Assembly: GCA_017411805.1 (NCBI GenBank)
Contig: JAFQPI010000055.1
Span: 1-64,000, forward strand
Reading direction: 5' to 3'
DNA length: 64,000 nt
DNA from: Clostridia bacterium
Lineage (GTDB): Bacteria > Bacillota > Clostridia > Oscillospirales > CAG-272
Shown: in pieces, positions 54,867 to 63,895 of the stretch
Position numbering within the stretch: position 1 is the first letter of the stretch
Layout of the letters: the number at the start of each line of letters is the position of its first letter
Position numbers and translations under genes: made by a program
Notes under the pieces: generated by a model
Databases searched by the model: none
Told to the model about the DNA's origin: nothing
The model's input: the letters and a program-made list of their open reading frames with translations, nothing else

Positions 54867-55952
54867 TTGTCAAAAATACAACAGTATAAATGTCCGTGTT
54901 GTGACGGCGCTATTGAATTCGACAGCAACCTGCAAAAAATGAAATGCCCGTATTGTGATACTGAATTTGAGGTTGAAACTCTCAAGTCGTATGACAATGA
55001 ATTGAAAAATGAAACCGCGGATGATATGTCGTGGGATACTTCGGCGGGAAGCGAGTGGCAGGCAGGCGAGGCTGAGGGACTTCGTATTTATGTGTGTCAA
55101 GCATGCGGCGGAGAAATTGTATGCGATGAAACCACGGCCGCTACAAGCTGCCCTTTCTGCGGAAATCCGGTAGTGATGAGGGGACAGTTATCAGGCTCGC
55201 TTAAGCCCGATTACGTAATCCCGTTTAAGCTTGATAAGAAAGCCGCCGTTGAGGCTCTGAAAAAGCATTACAGCGGTAAAAGACTTCTTCCCAAGGCATT
55301 TACAGAGCAGAATCATATCGACGAGGTAAAGGGTGTGTACGTGCCTGTATGGCTCTTTGACGCCGATGCGGATGCGAATATCAGATACAAGGCATCCCGC
55401 GTGCGCTTGTGGAGTGACAGCAATTACTATTATACCGAAACAAGCTATTATTCCGTGACAAGAGCAGGTGCTCTCGGATTTGAGAGGGTGCCCGTCGACG
55501 GCTCGACGAAAATGGATGACTCTCTGATGGAATCTATCGAGCCCTTTGATTTCTCGGATGCAGTAGATTTTCAAACCGCTTATCTTGCAGGATATTTTGC
55601 CGACAAATATGACGTGGATTCGGAACAGAGTATAGAGAGAGCCAATCAGAGAATCAAGCAAAGCACCGAAAATGCATTTGCATCTACCGTTCGCGGATAT
55701 GATACGGTCATACCCGTTTCAACAGGCGTTGCGCTTAAAAACGGTGTTGCCAAATACGCGCTCTATCCCGTATGGCTTCTCAATACGTCTTGGAACGGCA
55801 ATCAATATAAGTTTGCCATGAACGGACAGACGGGCAAATTTGTCGGAGACCTTCCACTTGATAAGTCTGCTTACAGGCGTTGGCTGTTCGGTGTTGCGGG
55901 AGCGGTAAGTGCTGCGGTATTTGCCATTTCTTATCTCCTGTGGCTGCTGTAA
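54867..55952 (+). CDS. Zinc-ribbon membrane protein (YdjG-like)
   Basis: 361 aa. Two N-terminal zinc ribbons (YKCPCCDG with CPYCDTEF at about 8-35; YVCQACGGEI with CPFCGNP at about 75-105), a central beta domain with VKGVYVPVWLFDADADANIRY, a later ALYPVWLLNTSWNGNQYKFAMNGQTGK stretch, and a C-terminal membrane helix (about 340-360). TTG start after AAGGGAG. Likely works with the neighbouring SPFH and TPM proteins at the membrane (inference from conserved gene order). Confidence 0.85.
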   Translation: MSKIQQYKCPCCDGAIEFDSNLQKMKCPYCDTEFEVETLKSYDNELKNETADDMSWDTSAGSEWQAGEAEGLRIYVCQACGGEIVCDETTAATSCPFCGNPVVMRGQLSGSLKPDYVIPFKLDKKAAVEALKKHYSGKRLLPKAFTEQNHIDEVKGVYVPVWLFDADADANIRYKASRVRLWSDSNYYYTETSYYSVTRAGALGFERVPVDGSTKMDDSLMESIEPFDFSDAVDFQTAYLAGYFADKYDVDSEQSIERANQRIKQSTENAFASTVRGYDTVIPVSTGVALKNGVAKYALYPVWLLNTSWNGNQYKFAMNGQTGKFVGDLPLDKSAYRRWLFGVAGAVSAAVFAISYLLWLL

Positions 55953-55963
55953 GGAGGATGGAC

Positions 55964-56716
55964 ATGACTAAAAGAATAGTTTCAGCCGTCTTTGCGGTGG
56001 TCGTTTGTATGGCACTCGCTTTTACTTCTTTTGCGGCAAGCAAACCGAGGCTTTATGACGGAGCCGATATTCTGACAGCCTCGGAAGAGAGCAAGCTACT
56101 TGAAAGACTCAATAGTGTCAGCGACAAATTCGACGTGGAAATTGCAATAGCAACCGTTGAATCTTTGGACGGTTATACTGCGGACAGATACGTAAACAAG
56201 TATTACGACGAGAATTCTTTCGGATTCGGAGATAGCCGTGACGGCGTAATTCTGCTTATTGCGATGCAGGAAAGAGAGTACCGAATCCTGTCAAACGGTC
56301 TCGGCGCGCGTGCAGTGACCGCAGATGAGATCGATTATATAGGAGATTCCATTGCACCGTCTCTCAGTGACGGAGATTATTATGATGCATTCAATGAGTT
56401 CATTGATGAATGCGAATACGAGATCAACGGCGAGATCAACGGTTTCCCCTTTGATTTCACAACCAATATCCTTATCGCACTTGTGGTAGGATTTATCGTC
56501 GCATTTATTGTAACTGGCACGATGAAGGCAAAGCTCAAGTCAGTAAGGATGCGCAGCGAGGCGGGAGAATACATAAAGCACGGCAGCATGAAGTTAACCA
56601 AGTCGTACGATTTTTTCCTGTACCGAACCGTAAGCCGTCGCAGGAAGGAGAATAATACTTCAAGCTCTTCGCGTTCATCCGGTTCTTCTCGGAATGTCGG
56701 CGGCGGAAGATTTTGA
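55964..56716 (+). CDS. TPM-domain membrane protein (YdjH-like)
   Basis: 250 aa. Signal peptide (about 1-24), TPM domain (about 30-150, LYDGADILTASEESKLLERL, IAIATVESLDG, GDSRDGVILLIAMQEREYRI), a membrane helix (about 168-188), then a cytoplasmic tail rich in Ser/Arg ending SSRNVGGGRF, the usual Ser/Gly tail of YgcG/YdjH proteins. AAGGAGG precedes the ATG chosen. 11 bp after the zinc-ribbon gene. Biochemical role of TPM domains is unsettled. Confidence 0.86.
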   Translation: MTKRIVSAVFAVVVCMALAFTSFAASKPRLYDGADILTASEESKLLERLNSVSDKFDVEIAIATVESLDGYTADRYVNKYYDENSFGFGDSRDGVILLIAMQEREYRILSNGLGARAVTADEIDYIGDSIAPSLSDGDYYDAFNEFIDECEYEINGEINGFPFDFTTNILIALVVGFIVAFIVTGTMKAKLKSVRMRSEAGEYIKHGSMKLTKSYDFFLYRTVSRRRKENNTSSSSRSSGSSRNVGGGRF

Positions 56717-56750
56717 TAGTATGAAAAAGTATTCCCGGGAGGAATATACA

Positions 56751-57605
56751 ATGAAAATAACAAAGGATTATATTGATTCATGGATAAAGACTCATATGTC
56801 TGTTCCGGGAAATAACAATATGAAGGAGCTGCCGGGCTTTGCCTTTGCAGAACCTCTTGTTGGCTTCAGCTGCGGAGCCGACGAATTGTATGAATTCTAT
56901 AAGGATCATATAGATCCCGAGTTTTACCGTACGCCTGCGGAATGGCTCAGATCTGCATACGGAAAAGATTTTGATCCCGCAAACATCAGCGTGATCAGCT
57001 GGTTTTTGCCTCAGACTGATGACACAAAAGAGAAGTGCCGCGCGGCAGACGATTGTCCTCCTTACGAATGGACTATGGTACGTGTTCACGGAGAGGAATG
57101 TAACCGTCGCCTTGCTAAATCGCTTGAAGAGCATCTGAAGTCGTTTGGACTCGAAGCGATCGCACCGATGTGCTCGGAGGAGTTTTCGTGGGGAGACAGC
57201 GAAAAGTTTGTTAAGGTATCAAATTGGTCGGAAAGGCACGTAGCATATATTTCGGGTCTCGGAACCTTTGGACTGTGTGACGGACTTATCTCGGAAAAGG
57301 GAAAAGCAGGAAGATACGGATCTGTGATAGTGAATTTGCCGCTTGAACCTACGAAGCGGAATTATACCGAGTATAACGAGTATTGCCTGGCGAAGAACGG
57401 ATGTACAGCTTGTATGAAACGTTGCCCTGCGGGCGCAATAACCGAAAAAGGGCACGATAAGGTAAAATGCATGATGTATCATGCCGATGCTATCAAGAGG
57501 ATCGATCACGAAAGATATGGCTATGACGGATACGCCGTATGCGGTCTTTGTCAGACCGGCGTTCCCTGTGAGAGCTGCATACCCGTAAATAAGGAACGGA
57601 AATAA
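56751..57605 (+). CDS. Epoxyqueuosine reductase-like iron-sulfur protein
   Basis: 284 aa. Two Cys clusters near the C-terminus (CTACMKRCPAGAI at about 227-239 and CGLCQTGVPCESC at about 268-280) fit two [4Fe-4S] sites as in QueG-type proteins, and the N-terminal region has GLGTFGLCDGLIS like the cobalamin-binding half. It is shorter than QueG (about 380 aa) and lacks the HEAT-repeat end, so it is more likely a relative of unknown substrate. Start at ATG after GGGAGG. Confidence 0.78.
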   Translation: MKITKDYIDSWIKTHMSVPGNNNMKELPGFAFAEPLVGFSCGADELYEFYKDHIDPEFYRTPAEWLRSAYGKDFDPANISVISWFLPQTDDTKEKCRAADDCPPYEWTMVRVHGEECNRRLAKSLEEHLKSFGLEAIAPMCSEEFSWGDSEKFVKVSNWSERHVAYISGLGTFGLCDGLISEKGKAGRYGSVIVNLPLEPTKRNYTEYNEYCLAKNGCTACMKRCPAGAITEKGHDKVKCMMYHADAIKRIDHERYGYDGYAVCGLCQTGVPCESCIPVNKERK

Positions 57606-57642
57606 ATTATTGATTGCAACGAAACTATACAGAGGTGAAATA

Positions 57643-58410
57643 ATGAAACAATACGCACCAGGAAAAGAACCTCAGTTCAGCCGAGAAGACGATAAGCTGA
57701 ATCCCGCGGAAATTGAGGTCAAGGGCGGATTTATCGGATGGTTGGATAATTTTTGGTTTTACCATAAATGGAAGGTCATTGTTATTGCGGCGGCGCTTTT
57801 GCTGTTTATAATATGCGCAGCTCAAATGTGTTCAAACGTCTCGGATGATCTGACGTTTATGTATTCGGGATCGGCATATCTGACAACCGTGCCGAATTAT
57901 GAGCAAATGATCTCCAAATTTGCTGAAGTGATGCCCGAGGATTATAACGGCGACGGACAAAAGCTTGTAGAATGTGCTGCGATGAATATATATTCGCAGG
58001 AGCAGATCGAGGCAAGAAAAGAAGCGGTGGCAAAGGGAGAGGCTGTTGCCGAGTATAATACTTACATCAATACACAGGAATATACTTCTTTTAACCGTCT
58101 TATACAAACAGGCGAATATTCTCTTTGTCTTATTGAAAAATGGCTATATGACGGTATTGCGGACGGCGTATTTTGTAAGCTTTCGGATACACTGGGTTAT
58201 CAGCCCGAATACGCAATTGACAATTATTCCGTCTACTTCTGGGACACCGAATTTGCAAAGGCGAACGCAGAAGTTTTTGCTGCAATTCCCAAGGAGACAG
58301 TACTCTGCCTCAGAATGAAAAACTCTCTTACCGGCAAGGGCTCCGAGGAACAGTATAAACGCGCCAAGGAAACGTTCATCGCTATCTTTAGTTTTAAGGT
58401 TGAGGAATAA
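57643..58410 (+). CDS. Single-pass membrane protein of unknown function
   Basis: 255 aa, not recognised. Cytoplasmic N-terminus (about 1-45), one membrane helix (about 46-66), extracytoplasmic domain of about 190 residues with no Cys-pair or catalytic motif seen. AGAGGTG precedes the ATG. Its 37-bp spacing to the iron-sulfur gene suggests the same transcript. It ends at a bidirectional terminator. Confidence 0.75.
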   Translation: MKQYAPGKEPQFSREDDKLNPAEIEVKGGFIGWLDNFWFYHKWKVIVIAAALLLFIICAAQMCSNVSDDLTFMYSGSAYLTTVPNYEQMISKFAEVMPEDYNGDGQKLVECAAMNIYSQEQIEARKEAVAKGEAVAEYNTYINTQEYTSFNRLIQTGEYSLCLIEKWLYDGIADGVFCKLSDTLGYQPEYAIDNYSVYFWDTEFAKANAEVFAAIPKETVLCLRMKNSLTGKGSEEQYKRAKETFIAIFSFKVEE

Positions 58411-58434
58411 GCAACAACGAGGCGATTAGTGACG

Positions 58435-58476
58435 AAATAAAAATGACTGGTGGCATGCCACCAGTCATTTTTATTT
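58435..58476. terminator. Bidirectional terminator, 42-bp perfect palindrome
   Basis: The palindrome is centred between 58455 and 58456 with GACTGGTGGC/GCCACCAGTC in the stem and A/T-rich ends, giving T tracts in both directions. It separates converging genes and contains the stop codon of the radical SAM gene. Confidence 0.92.
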
Positions 58477-59583
58477 ATACATCCGCTGCAGCTTGATCGC
58501 TATTTCCTCCATCCTCGGGTAGCAAGCCTCGAAGAATTTTTTATAGCAATCGCAGAAGCGATTCAGAGAGGGCGTACCGTCAGTTATCGGTTCGCGCTCG
58601 CGGCGGCAGCCACCGCGGCAGAGAGGATACCAATAGCACTCGCGGCATTCCTCGTTTCGATAAGTGGAAACGCCGACGAATTTTTTTGCCATATCCCCGC
58701 CTATGAGCTCCGAGAAAGAATTTTCGTTGATATTGCCGAGCTTCCATTCGTCAAGAACGTAGAAATCACAGGGGAAAACGCTTCCGTCGCCTTCAACAAC
58801 CGTGTAGCAGGTGCAAACACCCGCCATAGCGCAGTTTTCGGGAGGTCTGCCGAGAAGCATGCCGATATAGTTGTCAAAATTACGAACGCTTATCGGCTTG
58901 CCCGCACAGAAATCTTTGTAGTACTCATTGAAGGTCACCTTAAGAAACTCTGTATAACGCTCCGGTGTCAGCGAGAAAATCTTTTTTTCGCCGTCAAAGG
59001 AATCAAGACAGGGAATGAACTGAATGTATCCGTATCCTTTTAGAGCATCGTAGACCTTCTTTGGAGAACGCGCGATAAAATTGTTGACAACGCAGAGGAT
59101 GTTGAATTCAACGCCGTGCTTTTTGAACATGCGCGCAGCTTTTTCAACTTTTGAGAAGGTGCCCTTGCCCGCCGCGTCAACACGGAGTGAATCGTGGATA
59201 TCCTTCGTGCCGTCAAGAGAAAGTCCGACGAGGAATTTGTTATCCGCCAGGAATTCAGCCCATTCCTCATCGATTATATATCCGTTCGTTTGTATTGCAT
59301 TCTGAACGGGAATCTTTTTGACGTTGTATTTATTTTCAAATTCGAGCAGCTTACGGTAAAAATCAAGACCCGCAAGGGTCGGCTCCCCGCCTTGAAAGGC
59401 GAAGGTTGCCGAGCCGCTTGCATAATCAAATGCTTTTTTGACCAGATTTTCAAGTGTCTCTTCCGACATAATGCCGTAAGATTTTACCTCGCGGTTTCCC
59501 ACAATGTCGGCATAAAAGCAATATTTACACCGCATATTGCAAAGAGACGATGCGGGCTTTATAAGAACGCTGATAGGAGGCAA
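58471..59583 (-). CDS. Radical SAM/SPASM protein, anaerobic sulfatase-maturase type
   Basis: 370 aa. Radical SAM motif CNMRCKYC (Cys15, Cys19, Cys22), the AFQGGEPTLAG stretch, and a C-terminal SPASM region with CTCYTVVEGDGSVFPCDFYVL, CRECYWYPLCRGGC and CDCYKKFF that binds auxiliary clusters. This is the anSME layout, which converts Cys or Ser of sulfatases to formylglycine. No sulfatase gene is nearby; the partner is encoded elsewhere or the substrate differs. TTG start, five bases after GAGGTG, 12 bp after lacZ, so co-transcribed. Confidence 0.88.
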   Translation of the reverse strand: MPPISVLIKPASSLCNMRCKYCFYADIVGNREVKSYGIMSEETLENLVKKAFDYASGSATFAFQGGEPTLAGLDFYRKLLEFENKYNVKKIPVQNAIQTNGYIIDEEWAEFLADNKFLVGLSLDGTKDIHDSLRVDAAGKGTFSKVEKAARMFKKHGVEFNILCVVNNFIARSPKKVYDALKGYGYIQFIPCLDSFDGEKKIFSLTPERYTEFLKVTFNEYYKDFCAGKPISVRNFDNYIGMLLGRPPENCAMAGVCTCYTVVEGDGSVFPCDFYVLDEWKLGNINENSFSELIGGDMAKKFVGVSTYRNEECRECYWYPLCRGGCRREREPITDGTPSLNRFCDCYKKFFEACYPRMEEIAIKLQRMYK

Positions 59584-59595
59584 AATATCACCTCG

Positions 59596-62500
59596 TCAGT
59601 TGAGCTTTGAAAAAGGATCGACGTTGCCGAGGACTGCGGGCATGATTCGGAATTTGAATGTGAATTCCTTCTCCGAGAATCTGAATTCGGGAAGCAGGGA
59701 GGGACCGCAGGAATTCGAACCGATGCCCGTGTGTCTGTAGTCGATGTTTACAACGGTTTCCTTCTTGGGAACAAGCTCGTAGTCGTGCTTGGTGCTTGCA
59801 AGCTGATGGGGTGTGAAGTGCGAGCAGTTGAAGGAGATCGGCTTGCCGTCTGCAACTACGAGCAGACCGTGGCGGCTTTCGTTAGTTACTGCAACCCATT
59901 CGGTATCGGCGTGCGCCATATTCTCCTGAGGACGGACGTAGGGCTCGAAATGGTCGCAAACCTTCGAGGTGAAGTATCCGAGATATGAGGAATTACGGAG
60001 GTCGACGTAGCTCTCACCGGGACCCATTCCGAAGTATTCGAGCTTCTCGTTGCCCTCGGGCATCTCAAACTGGAGACCGAAGCGGGGAAGAGGAGGCAGA
60101 TTCTCGCCAACCTTGACGTCCATCTTTACAGAAAGCTCGCCTGTGGATGCAACGGTGTATTCAGCCTCGATCTTTGCCGTGGGAGCAAGAAGCTTTGCGC
60201 CGAGCGAGAGAGAAGCCTTGATAACCGCGCAGGTATCGGTAGATTCAAGAGAAACCGAATAGCACTTCACTGCGGTTCTGTCAAATCCGCAATTAAACCA
60301 ATCGTTCTTGATACGGCGGTCGTTGTCCGTGGGTGCGCGGAATACGGTGGGAGTCATGGGCGAGGAGATCATATCCTTGCCGTTGTCCTTGATAGCCGCG
60401 ATAAGACCGCAGGTCTTGCAGAACTTGTATGAGGTCTCGCCTACAGTCACAAGGATAGCCTTGTCATTCTCGCAAACGCTTACCTTGTTTGTCTTAACTG
60501 CTTCGTCGCCTGAAACTCTCTCTGCAGCCTCGATCACTTCCTGATGGAATCCAACCTCGAAGCCTGCGGGAGCCCAAGGAGTGGACTTGATCTGACGCAC
60601 AGAGAAGTTGATAGTGCAGATACCATCGAGCTTGAGACCCTCAAGATCGAGCTTATATTTTCTCGAACGCTGAGGCGCAACCTTCAGCTCGGAGATCATG
60701 CCGTCGCGTACGATCTTGCCGTCGCATTCAACAGACCAGTAGAGCGAAAGATCTTCAAGAGAAGTATAGTAACGGCGGCTCTTGATTCTGAAGGAACCGT
60801 CAGCGGTAACCTCGCTGATGACGAAGGGCTTGAGCACTGCCTTGTGCTCCTTGATACCCGTGTGAGGACGGCGGTCGGGATAAACGAGACCGTCAACGCA
60901 GAAGTTTCCGTCGTGCGGGAAGTCGCCGAAATCTCCGCCGTAAACGTAGTGCGGATCACGGTAAATATCGTCGCCGGTTGCAACAGAGTGGTCAATGAAT
61001 TCCCAAACGCATCCGCCGAAGAAGTGGTCGTTAGCGTAAATGAGATCCCAGTACTGCTTGAGGTCGCCGGGGCCGAGACCCATTGCGTGGCAGTATTCGC
61101 AGAGGAAGTAAGGCTTGGTATATTTCTTATCTGCGAGATATTCCTTCATTTCATCGAAAGAGGGATACATACGGCTTGAAACATCGTACCAATCAAGCTC
61201 GTAAAAGCCTGCGTATTTTTCAGCGTCTTTGATAACCTTTGAGCGTGTTGCGGGATTCCAAAGTCTTCTCGATGCATCCTCGCAGTGAATGATTGCGCCG
61301 GGCATACGGGACTTGATGTAATCGGACATCTTTTCCTGATTCTCGCCGAGACCCGATTCGTTTCCGAGCGACCACATAATGATCGAGGGATGGTTCTTGT
61401 CGCGCTCAAACATACGCTGTACGCGGTCGAGAAGCGACTCGGTCCAAGCCTCCTCGCGGGAGAAGAAATCCCAGTCGCCGACTCTCTGCATACCGTGAGT
61501 CTCGTAGTCGGTTTCGTCACAGACGAAGAATCCGAGCTTGTCGCAAAGAGTGTAGAATCGGGGATCATTAGGATAGTGGCTGGTACGGATCATATTGAAG
61601 TTGTAACGCTTGAGAATATAGAGATCCTCGAGCATATGATCTGTGGGAGTAGCCGAGCCGAGAATGGGATGGCTATCGTGGCGGTTTGCGCCGTGAACCT
61701 TGACCTTCTGACCGTTGATGTAAACGATGCGGTTCTTGATCTCGATGGTTCTGAAGCCTACGTACTGAACGATGTATTCTTCGCCGCACTTGATAACGAG
61801 AGTGTAAAGCTCGGGCTTCTCATCGCTCCAGAGCTTTGGGTGAGCAACGAGCATTTCAAATGCGCCGCTTCCGTCAAGCGTGATAGATCCGCCGCTTTCC
61901 TCCAGACCCTTGGGATCAAGAAGCTTGTAGTCGATCTGTGCCTTACCCGTAAGCTCTGCCTCAACCTTGAGCACAGCCTGAGTGTACTTCGCGTTGATAC
62001 TCTGGCGGCAGTAAAGATCCGAGATGTGAGCGGTGTCGCGCGCAAGGAGGTAAACCTCACGGAAAATTCCGGAGTAGCGGAACTTGTCCTGATCCTCAAG
62101 ATAGGAGCCGTCGCACCATTTGAAAACAAGAACCTTGATGGTGTTCTTGCCCGCGTGAAGCTTGTCGGTGATCTTGAATTCGCTGGTCATATGGCTGACC
62201 TGGCTGTATCCTACGAACTCGTCGTTGACGTAAAGATAGAAGCAGGAATCAACACCCTCGAAGTTGACGTAGATCTCCTTTCCGCCGAGATAATCCTCGG
62301 TAAGCTCAAAGCTGCGAGCATAAAGAGCCGAAGGATTTGCATCGGGTACGTGGGGAGGTTCAACGGGGTAGGGGTAGTTTACGTTGGTGTAGTTGGGGGT
62401 ATCGTATCCCTTGCCGAGAACGGTCTGCCAGGAGCGCGGAACCGTCATCTTGTCAAATCCGCAGGTGCAGAAGCCTTCTGCGGTGAAGTCCTCGATCATC

Positions 62501-62682
62501 GAGGGGACGGGATAGAATTTGAAATCCCAATCGCCGCAGAGCGAGAAGAAGCGCGCACTTGCCGCACGGTTGTCGGTCAGAGCGGATGCCTCGCTGTGGT
62601 AAGGAACGAAATAAGCGCGAGGCTTTTCACAGCCGTAATGCAGAACTTCCTGGGATTTGTGGAATTTGTATTCAAAGCTCAT
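59596..62682 (-). CDS. lacZ: Beta-galactosidase, glycoside hydrolase family 2
   Basis: 1028 aa, LacZ-type length. Sugar-binding jelly-roll (about 1-210), Ig-like domain, TIM barrel (about 320-620) with acid/base Glu442 in SLGNESG and nucleophile Glu529 in FLCEYCHAMG, and the C-terminal small-chain domain (about 730-1020). No signal peptide, so it is cytoplasmic and hydrolyses imported beta-galactosides. AAGGAGATCACAAT precedes the ATG. No lactose permease is next to it; the sugar ABC importer at 30127 is too far to link. Confidence 0.96.
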   Translation of the reverse strand: MSFEYKFHKSQEVLHYGCEKPRAYFVPYHSEASALTDNRAASARFFSLCGDWDFKFYPVPSMIEDFTAEGFCTCGFDKMTVPRSWQTVLGKGYDTPNYTNVNYPYPVEPPHVPDANPSALYARSFELTEDYLGGKEIYVNFEGVDSCFYLYVNDEFVGYSQVSHMTSEFKITDKLHAGKNTIKVLVFKWCDGSYLEDQDKFRYSGIFREVYLLARDTAHISDLYCRQSINAKYTQAVLKVEAELTGKAQIDYKLLDPKGLEESGGSITLDGSGAFEMLVAHPKLWSDEKPELYTLVIKCGEEYIVQYVGFRTIEIKNRIVYINGQKVKVHGANRHDSHPILGSATPTDHMLEDLYILKRYNFNMIRTSHYPNDPRFYTLCDKLGFFVCDETDYETHGMQRVGDWDFFSREEAWTESLLDRVQRMFERDKNHPSIIMWSLGNESGLGENQEKMSDYIKSRMPGAIIHCEDASRRLWNPATRSKVIKDAEKYAGFYELDWYDVSSRMYPSFDEMKEYLADKKYTKPYFLCEYCHAMGLGPGDLKQYWDLIYANDHFFGGCVWEFIDHSVATGDDIYRDPHYVYGGDFGDFPHDGNFCVDGLVYPDRRPHTGIKEHKAVLKPFVISEVTADGSFRIKSRRYYTSLEDLSLYWSVECDGKIVRDGMISELKVAPQRSRKYKLDLEGLKLDGICTINFSVRQIKSTPWAPAGFEVGFHQEVIEAAERVSGDEAVKTNKVSVCENDKAILVTVGETSYKFCKTCGLIAAIKDNGKDMISSPMTPTVFRAPTDNDRRIKNDWFNCGFDRTAVKCYSVSLESTDTCAVIKASLSLGAKLLAPTAKIEAEYTVASTGELSVKMDVKVGENLPPLPRFGLQFEMPEGNEKLEYFGMGPGESYVDLRNSSYLGYFTSKVCDHFEPYVRPQENMAHADTEWVAVTNESRHGLLVVADGKPISFNCSHFTPHQLASTKHDYELVPKKETVVNIDYRHTGIGSNSCGPSLLPEFRFSEKEFTFKFRIMPAVLGNVDPFSKLN

Positions 62683-62720
62683 ATTGTGATCTCCTTGAAC
62701 GTATATTTTTAATTGATATA

Positions 62721-62749
62721 ATTATCTCATATTTTAAGATGAATGTCAA
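62721..62749 (-). promoter_or_regulatory. Promoter for lacZ
   Basis: Minus strand TTGACA (62749-62744), 17-base spacer, GATAAT (62726-62721). Divergent from the promoter at 62782; no clear operator was recognised between them. Confidence 0.8.
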
Positions 62750-62781
62750 GATGAAAACAGAAAATACTTGTTGTAAAATTC

Positions 62782-62810
62782 TTGACAAGCTTTGATTGGT
62801 ATGGTATAAT
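62782..62810 (+). promoter_or_regulatory. Promoter for the 62830 gene
   Basis: TTGACA, 17-base spacer, TATAAT, divergent from the lacZ promoter by about 33 bp. Confidence 0.82.
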
Positions 62811-62829
62811 GCAAATATGGAGGTGAAAC

Positions 62830-63270
62830 TTGGTGCAAAATACATATTGGACTTTGTTCGTAATAGCATTGTTTACAATAATCGCTTCGATCGCATTTAT
62901 CGTATTGATATCGATTTTGCTCTCAAAAGGTAAACTCGGCAAAAAATATTTTGTGGGCGCCTCGATAGCACTTTCGTTCGCGATATTCTTGGGAATCTAT
63001 ATTCTTGTTCCCTGCGTCAAGGATTTTGAGTACGCGGTAAGCGGTACATATATTGAGGACAAAATGACAGCGATCGAGTTCACCTATGCTAATGACAATC
63101 TCGACGGCAACGGCATAACGCAGTACGCCAAGCCAAAATTTTTAGTCGAACGCACGGGACAATATATCGTTCTCTTTGCCACGGATATTGAATTGGGAAA
63201 GCAGTATATCGTCAGGTATTATCCCAATACAAAAATCTGTGAAGTTACGGAATTGGGTAATCAGCAATAG
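62830..63270 (+). CDS. Small two-pass membrane protein of unknown function
   Basis: 146 aa, not recognised. Two membrane helices (about 6-30 and 42-62) and an extracytoplasmic domain of about 80 residues with alternating beta-prone segments. Start is TTG six bases after GGAGG, or the next codon GTG; both are plausible. It probably shares a transcript with the broken lipoprotein gene downstream. Confidence 0.65.
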   Translation: MVQNTYWTLFVIALFTIIASIAFIVLISILLSKGKLGKKYFVGASIALSFAIFLGIYILVPCVKDFEYAVSGTYIEDKMTAIEFTYANDNLDGNGITQYAKPKFLVERTGQYIVLFATDIELGKQYIVRYYPNTKICEVTELGNQQ

Positions 63271-63277
63271 GAGATCC

Positions 63278-63895
63278 ATGATATATCATTATTTTTTACA
63301 TTGCTTATGCTTCTCGCCTTATCCTCCTGCTCTGTGGTAGATTACCCGTTAAGCGACGAGAGCAGAGCCGTGGTAACGCTTGAGGTGATCGTACACGCAG
63401 TTAACGATAACGATGCAGAGGAGTTGGCTTACCTTTTTTCATATAATGTACTTACAGAAAAGTCTGATCTGCTTGATACTTCAAAGGATTTTATCGAGTT
63501 TGTCGGCGGAAAAATAATTACGTATTCCAATCCGGCAAGACAACGGCATTTCCTCGTATGAAGAATTTGAATATGGTAAGATACGCAAAGAGATCCAGTA
63601 CTCTGTTACAGTAGAAACCACTGCGGGGAAGTATCATATTGCCATTCTTGAGTGTGTAACCGACGATTTTGATGAAGAAAACGTAGGCGTAATATCGATT
63701 TATATAATCAAAGCGGAGAATTGGCAGAATGATCACGTCTATCGCGGTGACGGAAATTGGACTCCCGGAATAAACATTGAAAAAGGAGAGATTGAAAATG
63801 AAGAAATCAGTAATAGTAATTTTATTAGTTCTATCCTTGCTGATCCCCACAACCTCATGCTCCGCGCCGAATACTATCGAAGTCGCATCAAATGA
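63278..63895 (+). pseudogene. Frameshifted DUF5104-type lipoprotein gene
   Basis: AGGAG precedes the ATG at 63278, but the frame ends early. Adding one base to the T6 run (63292-63297) would join it to the frame encoding a lipoprotein signal (LLALSSCSVVD) and on to KIITYSNPA near 63535. A second single-base shift there joins to DNGISSYEEFEYGKIRKE, then CVTDDFDEENVGVISIYII, the pattern of DUF5104 lipoproteins. So two opposite indels break one gene; they could be real decay or sequencing error. The joined frame overlaps the next gene by about 98 bp, which also suggests the end is altered. Confidence 0.65.
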
